Source: Zantedeschia hybrid cultivar
Taxonomy: Eukaryota; Streptophyta; Magnoliopsida; Alismatales; Araceae
Direction: 5' to 3'
DNA length: 64,000 nt
Assembly: GCA_030544215.1 (NCBI GenBank)
Contig: JARZZO010000004.1
Coordinates: 40,723,980 to 40,787,979, forward strand
The stretch's first letter is position 1. Each line of letters begins with the position of its first letter. Below the pieces are notes generated by a model that was not told the origin of the DNA, ran no database searches, and was given only the letters and a program-made list of their open reading frames with translations. A program made the position numbers and the translations under genes. Shown one piece after another: positions 1 through 11,039 of this stretch.

Positions 1-435
1 CACATTAGAAGGAAGTTGAATAAACTCCGTCTTTAGAGATGTCAATACCATAGCAACGTTATTTACATAATAGCTAATTGTCTGTGAAGAGTGTTGGAAG
101 TACTCACACAATCCCCCAGTAGCAACACCATGACCAGCAGCGTGCAAGAACATCGCCAGTTGCTCATACGCAGTCACATGTCGTGAGTCAAATAGTAAGT
201 CCTTGTCCACTAAGATGTCCCTCGGTGCAATGAACATACTAGGACTAAGCCTGAAGGCCCAATAGGCCCTCCGTTCATGGCCTTGTAGCACCTCTTGTAT
301 CCACACATGACCAGTATGCAGCGAAGTAAACATCTTTCATCTAGGCACAACGGGGGCATACTGATCTGATATTGCTTCAAGTATGACTTCTTCGATCTCT
401 TCAATCATCTCGTCGTCTTCATGAATGAACTCCAT
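1..435 (-). pseudogene. PIF/Harbinger transposase (HARBI1-like nuclease), N-terminal part
   Basis: Reading starts at the ATG at 435-433 with an acidic leader rich in Glu and Ile. It then shows QEVLQGHERRAYWAFRLS, YEQLAMFLHAAGHGVATG and YFQHSSQTISYYVNNV. This is the typical N-terminal region of plant Harbinger nucleases: the GH-ERR-Y-FR block, then a helix-turn-helix in which sequence predicted to bind DNA precedes the DDE nuclease domain. The catalytic domain lies beyond the left edge. One in-frame TGA at 339-337, just after VVPR, interrupts the frame, so this copy is probably dead unless spliced around. Family confidence is high. Confidence 0.85.
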
Positions 436-575
436 TATGAAATCATTGATGTCTACATAAAGCACCCTTAATTGTCATTCCAACTCAATATGGTACATAA
501 TTCAAAGAAAATTAACGAGAGATTATGCCAGAAAAACGAAGAAAGGTGTGTAAGATTAAGGAACTTTAAAATACA

Positions 576-947
576 TCAACGGCCCCTCAAGGGCATTAAA
601 ATCACACCAACCAAGATTAAAAAAAGTAAGAGGACAATTACAAACAAAAGGATTATCATGATACAATATTGGCATGAGAAATCTGTTGACATGCATGATG
701 TTGGGGGACTACTCAAGGCTCGTGCACTACTTGGAGTGCCCATTGCATATTCTTCAAGAGTGATTCTTGGTCTCGGTATAGGCTGCTCCACAACACCATA
801 TAGTGCTGTCTCTCCCTCTTCAATCGAGTGGAACCCCTTGTATCGAGCTCCTGGAAAACCATTCACTTGGGCATAACATTCTCTCCAAGTAAGGTACAAA
901 CCTGGCTCACGGCCAGCCCACACAACGTAACACTTAAAACATCCCAT
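576..947 (-). CDS. RNase H1 N-terminal (viroplasmin-type) domain exon
   Basis: The ATG at 947-945 opens a 123-codon frame whose first 50 residues match the small hybrid-binding fold shared by eukaryotic RNase H1 and caulimovirus viroplasmin: CYVVWAGREPGLYLTW, then CYAQVNGFPGARYKGF and an HSIEEGE helix. That fold binds RNA/DNA duplexes. The remainder (after about residue 80) turns hydrophobic and unlike any domain I know, so the true exon probably ends near a GT donor around 680-700. It lies between ORF1 and the transposase on the same strand. It may be a first exon of the transposase gene or a third element gene. The family is recognised, its role in the element is not. Confidence 0.6.
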   Translation of the reverse strand: MGCFKCYVVWAGREPGLYLTWRECYAQVNGFPGARYKGFHSIEEGETALYGVVEQPIPRPRITLEEYAMGTPSSARALSSPPTSCMSTDFSCQYCIMIILLFVIVLLLFLILVGVILMPLRGR

Positions 948-1197
948 TCTTAGTTAGAATGATACACCTGCACGGGACATACAAGTAGAAATAGGACATT
1001 TATACTAGCACAATAGACATAACTAAGCACATGTGAATCAAGTACTAAGGAGTACAACGTTGATTAAATTTCAGTCCAAAACATAAGAACATAAGATAGA
1101 AATTCAAGTGGAAGTGGGCCTAGTACAATGAAGACATAACATGATACAATCCCCAAAGTAGAAAAGAACAGATGATGACCACAAGAACTCAATCTAC

Positions 1198-2734
1198 TCA
1201 ACTAGTCCAAGTAATAACCCAATCCAGCTTCTCCTCCTCTGGCAGAGCCATGTAGACCGACCGAATACTCGGTGTACCAAACAGGTTCACGGCCCTGAAG
1301 TACAAATTACGCGGCATGTTTGGAACGTGGCGTAGATCGTCCATACACTCCTTCACTGTTGGGATCCTATCTTGTACATCCGCCGGTGTATCGGACACAT
1401 TGGTACTGCCACTAGAACACTTGGACGAAGCCCGATCTGCTCTCAAGTCCCTAAGAACTTCAGTGCACTCGCGCAACGTAGTGGAGAAAGAAAGCACTGC
1501 TTCGTCCCCAATGCTTCTTTTACCCCGACGCTTTAAGCAGGATGCTTCTTTCTTCTGAGGAGAAGTGACCTCCTCTTCATTGAGCATGTGTGTAGGCGAA
1601 GCTGGCGGAGGGGTAGGAGTCCGAACGGAGTAATGAGATTGGGTTGGGAAGTAACCGCCACTGTAGTGTTGCTCATATCCCCCGTACGATGAGGTATGAA
1701 GTTGCTGGGATATGGACATAAGATCGTTACCTGTTATGGAACCAGCATTGGCATAACCGATGTCAAAGTCATAATTTGGGGCTACTGATGCATAGCCAAG
1801 GGCATTAACGTAATCACCAATAGCTATATGACCTTGGACATATTCTTCATTGACCTGTACAGAGGGCGGTGGGGGCTGCACTGGTTGTGGCAAATGTTGT
1901 CGCTGTGGTGAGGGCTCCACTGGTTGTGCGAGATTGTTGCGATTCACAGTCCTGCGTCGGCGTATATTCACATATTCTGACGCATGCATAGACCCTTCTG
2001 CATCTCCCCCATTGGCCGTGCTACTGGCTGTCATGTATTCCATATGTCTCAAAAACTCAAAGGTTTTGCCTTTTAATGTACGAAAGTAACTTTTGCCTGA
2101 AAAATTTGGGGACATGTGATTACTTGAGTTACTGAGTAGCAATAGGAAAAGAATATGTTATTATTTTTAAATGTTCTTACTTCAATGGCTTGCTCTCATG
2201 TTTCATTTCCAGGCACAGGCATTTTTGCTTCGTCATCTCAACTCCACCCAGTCCTTTTAAAGGGTGCATTAAGTTTGACATAAATCCCTTTGAGGACCTT
2301 CCATCGATTTTGCAGATGGTCCTTGTTGTAATTTAGATGACTTACAGCATTGAAGCTGGGTGCGATCTGGTACCAAACTTGCGTTTTGAAGGTACCCTCG
2401 ATATGATTTCCCTTCTCATATTACACTATGAGAAGGTGAATGTGGATTTTGTCTTGTTGATTGGTCCAGCTTGGGGCACGAGTTCTACCAATACCCCCAG
2501 TTCTAACTGGACGTTTACCTTTGTTTCCTTTTAATACAGATAAACATTCGATCAATGTGGATGAGTATTAAATTTCATCAAAATACTATTCTAAATAAAA
2601 TATAATAACAAAAGTAATAATAGGAAAGTATATATATGGTATACTCAAGATTGTTCTCATCAAGCATATGAAATTTAACATTAAAAAAAAAACATAATAT
2701 GACAAATAAGCATAGACTTACCGGAGGTGGACAT
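1198..2734 (-). pseudogene. Harbinger ORF1: Myb/SANT-like DNA-binding protein
   Basis: Exon 1 is ATG at 2734-2732 to 2722, followed by a perfect GTAAGT donor (2721-2716). The acceptor AG at 2529-2528 opens exon 2 in frame, giving MSTSGNKGKRPVRTGG. Exon 2 carries a Myb/SANT-like domain (APSWTN, FKTQVWYQIAPSFNAV, LQNRWKVLKG). It contains three in-frame stops: a TAA after HLLIV, and two TGA codons where this family has Trp (GWS-stop-DDE and NET-stop-EQAIE). The last exon (about 2142-1198) is low-complexity and ends with the family signature DLRHVPNMPRNLYFRAVNLF and a final WVITW. ORF1 normally helps the transposase bind its ends. The exon 2/3 junction could not be reconciled in frame. Confidence 0.8.
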
Positions 2735-5569
2735 ATTATGTTTGCGCTTTCTACACTTCCTAATCATAAGAAAAAACAAAGCATAAGTGAAGCGAATTGA
2801 GGACTAATTCAAATAACTGTGTAAAGAATCAGAGAGTGAGAACTCAGAAGACAGTGGCATAATAGGGAAAGAACCCCCATGATCTCACATAAACAAGAAA
2901 AAGGGAAGGGCATTATAGGGTTGGTGGGTGGATTAAAATTGCCACATGTATAAAATTAAGCGAGGATTTAATTATGACACCAACTTCAATCACAATCAAG
3001 CGACACCCTTCTAACATCAATATTCCGTCTAGCAAATGCTTACAGTCTTAGTTGTTTCTGTTTTTGCAAAGCAAATGCTCTCTTCTACCATCAGGAAGCA
3101 ATCATATCCAATAAAATGCAGTTTGTCATAGAATAAATTTGGTGTTCCTAGTACTATGGAGACATCTGGATTGTTGTGAAACATTGAAATGAAAGATTAA
3201 GATAGCATGCATTTTGAGACCAAAACATTGGCTTTTGTTTACATTTTTTCCTAATAATCATAACTGGAAAGTCCAAGGGCCACATCAATTTTGGATTTCA
3301 TTCTCATTTGTTTTACTTCAAATCCAAATGCTGCAAAAATTCAGCAAAATGCAACAAATAAAGAAGAATACATAATTTTCATCAATGTCAGCAACCCGTG
3401 CCAAAAATATAATTGTCTAAATTATTAAGGGAAATTCATAAAGCATTTTCATCAATGTCAACAACCCCTGTCCAAAATAAATCATACACATCAACATTCT
3501 TTTCATTGCTGCCTATGTAGAGGGTCTGTCACAGAAAACAAGGGGAAAATAACTATCATCAACAAATTCAAGAGCATATGGAAAACAGGCCCATACCTAT
3601 ACCAAGATGAAGGTAAAAGGTATCATAGAAGAGGGGGGCATGAAAATAAATTACAGAAACTTCAGAACAATTTAGAGCATGCCTGCAGAAAAGTAGTATA
3701 AAAATCAAAAAGTATCTTTTATTGGTTTAAGAGTTCCAAAAGGCCATTAAAGACTAGGCAAGCAAGTGGAGCTATGAGAAAGCCCTCTCATACCTCACTC
3801 ACAACTAGTCTGGGAAAACAAATTGTGTTTTTGTACTAAGCTCCATATGAGAGTTTTCAATATTCCAACCTACTAGTGGAAGTAAGACAAGAAAATACTA
3901 AAATATGTATTAGCTTCTCTTTTAATGACATGGAATCTTTCCTAGGAATATTTACATGCAAGAACCATAGTCAATCTATTTGATCAAGTTTTCCAATCAC
4001 CTACAATGCAACAAGTTTCATTCTTGCTACCTAGTCCAAGGTATTTGTCTTTTCTTATTATTACCCAAAGATTATCCTCCTTTCCCAATGTCCATAGCCA
4101 CTAGGCCAGCAAATCCCTGTTAAAGGAGCCAGCAAATCCCTACATACCTTCATTTGAAGGTATGAACATAATAGAGAAAGCTCTTAATAATAATTCATTT
4201 CTCATTTTTAATTGAAACTTCATACCTTCAAATGTAATTTAATGTGTGAGGACATAACATATGACTAGGTTAGATATTTTTGCAACACTTAATGTAATTG
4301 CTGAAGCGTGAAGACAGGTTTTAGTGTAGAAGACTCATACTTATGTTACTTCTTCAACTTACTTTTTTAAAAAAATAACATGCATAGTCTATTACAGGAA
4401 ATAACATTGCTACTCATAATCTACTATAGGAAATGAAAAATCAAACCTATTTGCAGATTAGGAGAAGAATTACTTATATCAGAATAAATGATCAAACCTA
4501 TTTGAATAATCTACTACAAGAAACATGCATAGATGTTGTCCCCTTCCCCCCACTTTGCAAACATGTTTTCAGATGGAGTGGTAACTTCATATAATCGCAG
4601 CAGTAGAGAAGTTGAACTCCATACTCAAATGTGCATATTTGTCCGTAAATTCATTAGTGGAGAGGAATATGACACAAAGTTTCTACAACAAATTTACAGG
4701 AATGAATGCATATATGTTGGATACCTACTTATATCTTCTTTAAAAGGCTCTTTATATCTCTTAGACCTACTATTATTACTGGAAGACCATATTGACTATT
4801 TATTATTTTAAACAAGTTTGATATGAGGGGTGATACCTTTTCTTTTGGAAAGAGGAATAATAGAAAAACAACACACAAGATAGAACTCAAGACAGAAGCA
4901 TGAAGACAACCCACAAGATAGAACTCAGAAGATAAAAGCATGAAAACAACCCACAATATGTTACACAAATAGCACGTAGGAGAAGATGAAAAGTAACATA
5001 GAGGGCATTCAGAGGAACCGGTTAATCCAGGCAGATAGTGTGGCTGACGAAGGCTCAGAGTTGGAACCAGATGAGGAAGCGTTCAAAGGACGCTCCTCCC
5101 TACAGGCACGAACACTTGCGCACTTCTCCTCCTCCAAGTTGTGCATCGCCCGCAAGGTAGGATTTCGCCTCAGGGGGGTACAAATAGGAGAAGGTGGGTA
5201 TTATTAATAGCGTTCAAAGGAGAAGGGAGCGTCAAAATGATGGGAACCATCACTGCAAAAGGGAACCATCACTTCCTTCACCCCCGTAAAGCCTATTAGG
5301 AGAAGAGAAAGGATGCATGGAGGCCTAGATCGGCTGGAAATTTGACCTAAAGCCTAAACCGTATGGTGGAAGAAATCGCAAACCAGTGGACAAGGGCAAG
5401 CGCAAGGTCTGGATGGCGTCATGGACTTCCCTGGAGCATTTGGCGCAGCGGAGGGATTAGGTAGTACACCTCCAGCAGGAAGGCAGCAGTGGCCAATAGA
5501 GGCAGGACCAGGCGAGGACGAAGGAGGCAGCGAACCAGGCGCCTTTCGCAGCGACACGGGCGACGATGT
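2735..5569. other. Long non-coding stretch, no gene seen
   Basis: AT-rich sequence with no supported coding region, upstream of ORF1 on the minus strand. It holds one perfect short inverted repeat (separate entry). The 3' third turns GC- and CpG-rich (about 5000-5570), as a promoter or first exon would, but no protein family is recognisable in any frame. Confidence 0.6.
4143..4164. repeat. Perfect 10-bp inverted repeat
   Basis: Arms CATACCTTCA and TGAAGGTATG around a TT centre. A further partial copy (cataccttcaaatg) lies about 80 bp downstream, so the motif occurs three times in about 100 bp. Function unknown. Confidence 0.8.
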
Positions 5570-5778
5570 GGTGTTGTCCCGTCCTACCCTCGCAAAAAAG
5601 AATAGAATAAGGAATTCGGGGGGGTCCTGCCGAATTGGGTATTCAGCTTATTTCGCAGATAAGCAATCCTGTAGGTGGGGCCCACCGAATAACCCATTCG
5701 GCACATCAAAGTAGAATAGGCCTTATTCACAGAATAACACCTCCTTATTCCACGTTATTCTGCAAACAAAGTGAGGCT
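5570..5778 (-). repeat. Putative PIF/Harbinger terminal region
   Basis: Read on the minus strand from 5778, the sequence begins with GTTTGCAGAATAAC close to the end and then carries several GAATAA and TTATTC repeats. This is the usual appearance of plant Harbinger and Tourist-like ends. Copia pol homology begins immediately to the right at about 5784. It could be the end of the large element or an independent MITE. The matching left end is not in the window. Confidence 0.45.
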
Positions 5779-5783
5779 AGGAG

Positions 5784-7562
5784 GACAGTGGGAGTAAAAT
5801 AGTACTGGAAGAGGTTCCAGATTCCCAAACAGTTGCATTATCATTAGATGAGATATCAGTTCCGGAATCTATTCAGGTGCACACGTATGAGCCTCGTAGA
5901 TCTAGTAGATTACCTAGACTACCCGAAAGATATGTAGGACATATCGCTGAAAGTGAGTATAAGGTAGAATATAATTAGGATGACGATCCTAAATCCTACC
6001 AGGAGGCCATAGAAGGCCCAGAAGCTGGGAAATGGCGAGAAACCATGAACTCAGAAATCCAGTCCATGTACACCAACCAAGTTTGGAACTTGGAGGACTT
6101 GCCCGAGGGTATTATACCCATTGGATGCAAGTGGATCTTTAAGAGAAAGATCGGTGCTGATGGACGGATCGACACTTATAAGGCAAGATTAGTGGCAAAG
6201 GAATATCGTCAAAGGCAAGGAATTGACTATGACGAGACTTTCTCACATGTTGCTATGATAAAGTCAATCAAAGTTCTACTCGCCATAGCTGCACACTACG
6301 ATTATGAGATCTGGCAGATAGATGTGAAGATTGCCTTCTTCAACGGTAACCTTGAGGAAGAGATGTATATGATACAACCAGAATGTTTCACATCCAAGGA
6401 ATTTTTAGATAAAGTGTGCAAGCTTCAAAGGTCTATTTATGGACTAAAGCAAGCTTCCTGGAGTTGGAACATAAGATTTGACGAAGCTGTCAAGTCTTAT
6501 GACTTCATCAAGAATGAAGATGAGCCTTGTGTGTACAAGAAAACCAGTAAGAGTGTAGTCACATTTCTAGTTCTTTACGTAGATGACATACTACTCATTG
6601 GGAATGACGTAGCTATGATGTCATCGATAAAGATCTAGCTGTCGAAAAACTTCTCTATGAAGGATTTGGGAGAACCATCCTACGTATTGAGAATACGGAT
6701 CTATAGAGATAGATCAAAGAGGATGCTTGGAATGACCCAATCCTTATACATAGATACCATAGTCAAAAGGTTTGGCATGAAAAATTCCAAGAGAGGTCTC
6801 ATACTGATGAGACATGGAATTAATCTCTCAAAGGAGCAGTCTCCTAAGACTCCTGGTGAGAGGGCATTCATGGATAGAGTACCCTATGCCTCTACCATAA
6901 GATCTATCATGTATGTCATGCTATGTACACGGCATGATGTTGCATACGCTCTAAGTGTTACGCGCAGATTTCAGACTGATCCAGGCGAAGAGCACTGGAA
7001 GGCAGTAAAATGTATCCTTAAGTACTTGAGAAGAACTAAGGATATGTTTTTTATCTATGAAGGAGGTGACTTGAAACTACGAGGCTTTACTGACTCAAGT
7101 TTCCAGTCAGATCCAGATGATAGCAAGTCTACATCTAGATTTGTGTTTACTTTAAACGGAGGCGCAGTGTGTTGGAAGAGTTCCAAGCAAGCAACCGCTG
7201 CAGATTCGACGATTGAAGCTGAGTACATTGTTGCAGCTGAAGCCGCTAAGAAAGCAGTGTGGTTGAAGAAATTCATCACCAACCTCGGTGTAGTTCCCAG
7301 CATCTCTGAACCTGTTCCGCTGTTGCGCGACAACAATGGAGCCATTGCGCAAGCGAAAGAGCTGCGGTCTCATCAGAAATTGAAGCATATTCTGAGGCGC
7401 TTAAATTTCATCAGAGAGATCATATCCAGAGGAGATGTAGTGGTGGAAAGAGTTCCATCTGTCGATAATGTAGCAGATCCACTGACGAAGCCATTTGCTC
7501 AAAATGTCTTTGAGCATCACCTGGAGTCTATAGGTCTAGTACATAAAGGTGATTGGCTTTAG
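5784..7562 (+). pseudogene. Ty1/copia pol: reverse transcriptase and RNase H
   Basis: One reading frame runs through the block with two in-frame stops: TAG at 5976-5978 in the linker before RT, and TAG at 6636-6638 where the family has Trp. RT landmarks in order: VPIGCKW-type block (IPIGCKWIFKRK), KARLVAKEY, IWQIDVKIAFFNGNLEEE, SIYGLKQASW and the catalytic LYVDDILLIG. RNase H follows with FTDSSFQSD, STIEAEY, DNNGAIAQAKE and VDNVADPLTKP, ending in HKGDWL. The substitutions FSHVAM for FSPVAM and AFFNG for AFLNG indicate decay. It would copy element RNA into cDNA; this copy cannot. Confidence 0.93.
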
Positions 7563-7566
7563 TCCA

Positions 7567-7576
7567 AGTGGGAGAT
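7567..7576 (+). promoter_or_regulatory. Copia polypurine tract
   Basis: AGTGGGAGAT immediately precedes the LTR start TGTTAG and follows the pol stop by a few bases. This is the standard plus-strand priming position for copia elements. Confidence 0.8.
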
Positions 7577-9132
7577 TGTTAGTCTTAGGTGGCCTACAAG
7601 CCAATATGACTTTGTAATCTTGTTCATTTATTAATAAAATGGCTCTATATTCATTATGTATAATTCGTATTATTATCGTCTCATAATGAAGTCTGTGAAT
7701 ATGTGCGATAGTGATCAGATTATGATAAGATCATACTAGTGAGACTGATCACTTAAACACACATATTCTTAATAGTTCCTAGTCGGAGGATATCCGAGAA
7801 GGACATCAGATATCCGGTTAGACTAGTACAGATTACTCTCGCTCATAAGATGAGGGTGACTGATCTCATAGTCATTTGTGTGGGGACACTAAGGGGAATA
7901 TGTAGGTGCTAATTAGAGAGTGAGTTCACTGAACTGATCCGACTGAATCGCTGGATGGTGTTGTACCTCACTGTCAACCAGTTTGATTCTATTGTCGCAG
8001 TTGTGTGGATGGTCCTCGGACCTGAGATATCAAGGACACCTTATCGGTGGACTTCTATGCTTTGACCTTGGTTTATGAATCTCTAACCACGGGATTCTAA
8101 ACACCCAAGGATCGGGTACAATGGAATATTGTCGAAGGGAATTAAGTGTAATAAAGAATCATTCACTCTTGGTACTTAGAGAGAGAATGCTCTAGGAAGG
8201 ATGCGCGCAAGTCCCTGGCCAAGGCGGACGATAATACAAGGAAAGGAGTTTTCTAATATTATATGGCAGCATCAGATCCAAGTGAATCGACCGGTTAGGG
8301 TTTGACAGCACACCATACCCTGAGTTGACTCGAGAGCATTGTATGAATGAAGGATTGTATCCACGCAGTAACTGTCGGCAGAAAGGTTCCAAGAGTGGGT
8401 TACTTAACCTCGATACCTTCCGGGTTCACGCGGTGTTGCTTGGCACCTAACGTGATCGGAGGCCCGATCGAATTTGATGTGCAACATTGATTCGATTGAT
8501 TAATTAATTAATATAAGTTATAATTGATTAATCAAGCCAGTGAGGAGTTACTAGGCTTATTAGGCCATTAACCGGACTGGTTATTGGGCCTAGGGGGTCA
8601 CACGCAAATGATTCTTAAGGCGATGGATAATAAAGTGGGTTTTATATAAATCGGGGGTTTTTATGAAGAACCACGCAGTTAATATAAAATATAGTGAACG
8701 GGGTGAGTAGGCCAGGCTGCTGCTAACCCTAGCCGCCCCCTCCTCTCTTCCTCTCTCTCTCTGGCGCCCTAGATCGATTCTGATCTCTGGGTCTACTCCG
8801 CCGCTTCTCCGACTCCCGTCCGACAAGAAATCGTCCATGTGTTGCGGCGATCGTTGCGGCGAACAGCGGAGGCTTCGTGGGCTGCGACGAGCGAGGATTG
8901 TGAGGATATCCACAGCGAGGAGGATCGCGTAGACTCCGCTAAAGGTCGGGCACTTGCGCGGTTTGCGGTGTTACACCAACGGAATCGATCGATCACGGAT
9001 TCGAATCCGCGCACGGTAAGAATCGATAATTCGATTATCAATTTTTTGTATTTTCGAAAGGGAAATGGATCGTTGTTTTAAATATTTATTTTTTGTTGTG
9101 TAAGCGATCTGGAGAAACGCGAGATCCCAACA
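7577..9132 (+). repeat. Copia 3' LTR (TGTTAG...CCCAACA)
   Basis: Starts TGTTAGTCTTAGGTGGCC directly after the polypurine tract and ends GATCCCAACA. The left boundary is fixed by the tract and the right one by alignment to the solo LTR at 40545-42079, which starts and ends identically. It contains the conserved segment GGGCCTAGAGGGTCACACGC near 8590 and a TATA box at 8683-8689, so U3-R-U5 read left to right. Confidence 0.93.
8683..8689 (+). promoter_or_regulatory. LTR TATA box
   Basis: TATAAAA, about 95 bp downstream of the conserved GGGTCACACGC segment. The same box sits at the matching place in the solo LTRs at 41653 and 55963, followed in all three by a GAACG-type sequence, which supports a functional core promoter. 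Confidence 0.65.
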
Positions 9133-9383
9133 GGTCACGCCCCGAATGCACACCTGCAAAGCCTTCTAAGGTAAGCAACGTATTTCGGCACCGTGATCCT
9201 TCAAGGAGGAGAACATTTGACTGGGACTTCACTGGACGACTCCTCATCATAGTCCGTTATTCCATCGGGCACATGCTCCGGTTCCTCGTTACTAAGTACC
9301 ACCAAGGGAGCCATTTGGCTTGACGAGGCTATAGCACCGGAGTGATTTTTCTTGATCGAGGACCACGCCGCCATGGTACACAA
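9133..9383 (-). other. Start of the internal region of a minus-strand LTR element
   Basis: Downstream of the primer site at 9387-9399 (minus strand), an ATG at about 9371 opens a 57-codon frame (MAAWSSIKKNHSGAIASSSQ) ending at a TGA near 9201. It is in the position of gag but I do not recognise the domain. The segment is cut off at 9132 by the copia LTR, implying the plus-strand copia inserted here. Confidence 0.4.
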
Positions 9384-9386
9384 CCT

Positions 9387-9399
9387 GACTCTGATACTA
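9387..9399 (-). promoter_or_regulatory. Degenerate copia primer-binding site
   Basis: The minus strand reads TAGTATCAGAGTC a few bases inside the LTR end. It resembles the TGGTATCAGAGC site that pairs with the initiator methionine tRNA in most plant copia elements, with a G-to-A change. Confidence 0.6.
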
Positions 9400-9403
9400 A
9401 TAT

Positions 9404-9990
9404 TGAAAATCTCTTTGCATCAAAAATAAAAAACAAAACGGAAGCATGCATGGAGACAAATCACTGCAAGGGGTGAGAGATTACCTTCACGTCGACGTAG
9501 AGAGATGAATGGGAAGAACATCAAGAGGATGAGGAAGAAAACCACAAGGAGGGCACCTTCCTTTGTTCCACGCTCCAAGACCCAAGTCGGCTTGGTGATG
9601 GCTTCTTGGAGAGCAACTCGCAAAGAAAAAGCTCTTAGAGAGAAGTAGGAGGAGCAAGAGCATGGAAGGAAGAAAAACTAATAATACCTCTTGGTTGCCC
9701 TCCCGTTTCTCTCTCTCTCTCTATTTATCTCTCACGTTTTCTCATTCAAAAAATAGGAGGGAATGGGTGTGGGAGAGAGAGATAAATGTGGGGGATATAT
9801 TGTGGTTCCTAATCGCAAGCCAACACCTACGTTCCATGCCCACTCTCCACCCACGTTCATGCTCTACGTGGGCATATGCATGGGCCCGTTCCCCATGCGT
9901 CAACATGAAGAAAATCGTAGGACCCATAAACATGTTCTTGCAACCATTATCTCTTGTTGAGGTCGACAGGTGTGCTTCCTAAAGGTTGCC
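9404..9990 (-). repeat. LTR of a minus-strand copia-like element (right end uncertain)
   Basis: The left edge TGAAAATC abuts the primer-binding site. Internally there is a CT/GA tract (about 9710-9735) beside ATAAATAGAG on the minus strand, a likely TATA region, followed by GC-richer leader sequence, as in copia LTRs. No opposite LTR or clear CA edge was found, so the right boundary is a guess. Confidence 0.5.
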
Positions 9991-11039
9991 CTTAGGTTGC
10001 TTAGGGGCAGGGATGGGGGATAAATGTTTTTGCCAAAATACGTTTACAAAGTGTCCATAGTGGAGATAATACAAATGGGCACTCACCAATCCTCCCTAAG
10101 TGGGGAATTTTTTTGCACAATCATGATAATCTTGCCTTATTTGGATGACTATTCTGAGTTCGAAGGTCACATCATTAGAAGCAATATTCCCTCATGGGTC
10201 CTATCATCTGTGGAGAGCAAACGGGCCTATGTCCCACAAACTTGTGGGACAAATTCTCCTCTTCAACAAATGCAGGAGGTGAGACTTAACCCAAATCCTC
10301 CTTACAAAAGGGGAGAGTAAATATCACTGAGCCACAAACTCGTTGGTAGTGGTTGGGTGACATGTGAGAGGCAGATGCTGATTCATATCATACAATCTTT
10401 TAGCAGCTCCACTCTAACTTATACAAAATGGGTCAAAATTGAGCTTTTATTTGCATAGATGTGTAAGGTTTTTTACCATCAATTTATTATTATATTTGTA
10501 CATGAATTTATCATCTCAACATAGAGCATTTAAAAAGAAAAATGATACAGACAATGAGAGATAGATTATGTCATAAAAAGTGTATGTTAGTCTATAGTAC
10601 AAATTAACCTTATTTGGTAAGAACAAAGCATACTGCACCGCCTTCCACAAGACTCACCCATGTTTGCCTTATTGTTACTTACCTTTTGAAATGCACACCT
10701 ATATGTGGAACAATTTAGTAGGTTTGAGGAAAAAAAATCGAATTGCAATAGGAGTAAAATTAAGTAAGGATCATATCGAAACATTTTATAAGAAGCTAAT
10801 CCGACAAAATAGAAGATAACAAAGAGCAAAAATTTCAAGGAACGTATCTATGAACAAAATATTTGGCAGCCAATTGACTAGTTTCACCATTTTTGGAAGT
10901 GCAAAAAGAGAAAGAACAAAAATAAAGAAGATGCCAATAAAGTAAAAGGCCCACAATCTTCAAAAATCATGAAGAGTCTTTCTCAGAGGAGATGCAACAT
11001 AACAACAAGGGGGGTTCCACGTGAAAGTCTTGGTAGGGA
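9991..11039. other. Non-coding stretch, no gene seen
   Basis: AT-rich DNA with short unsupported frames only. It contains a perfect 20-bp inverted repeat at 10231-10250 and abuts a local tandem duplication at 11040. Probably further transposon debris, family not recognised. Confidence 0.55.
10231..10250. repeat. Perfect 9-bp inverted repeat
   Basis: GTCCCACAA and TTGTGGGAC separated by AC. Isolated, with no associated gene or element boundary visible. Confidence 0.85.

Larger units (their letters stand above)
1..5778 (-). mobile_element. Decayed PIF/Harbinger-type DNA transposon (left end outside window)
   Basis: Three minus-strand coding blocks lie in the usual PIF/Harbinger order: a Myb/SANT-like ORF1 (2734-1198), an RNase H1 N-terminal-like exon (947-576) and a transposase start (435-1). 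The proposed right end is near 5778, where a subterminal region rich in GAATAA/TTATTC stops and copia pol begins. The left end lies outside the window, so terminal inverted repeats and the 3-bp target duplication cannot be checked. The coding assignment is firm. The outer boundary is inference, and the 2.8 kb between ORF1 and 5570 could instead hold older unrelated DNA. Confidence 0.5.
5779..9132 (+). mobile_element. Ty1/copia retrotransposon, 3' half
   Basis: Reverse transcriptase/RNase H coding sequence (5784-7562), polypurine tract (7567-7576) and a 1556-bp LTR (7577-9132) are contiguous on the plus strand. Everything upstream of the pre-RT linker is missing at the junction with the Harbinger end, so gag, protease, most of integrase and the 5' LTR are absent. 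The simplest reading is that the Harbinger element inserted into this copia element and the rest lies left of the window. Confidence 0.85.

Noticed and set aside
472..876. Plus-strand 134-codon frame
   Set aside because: Antisense to the RNase H1-like exon and transposase leader; no recognisable domain.
576..947. Integrated caulimovirus
   Set aside because: The viroplasmin-type fold also occurs in eukaryotic RNase H1 and plant transposon proteins. No coat, movement or caulimovirus RT sequence lies nearby and all surrounding genes are Harbinger type.
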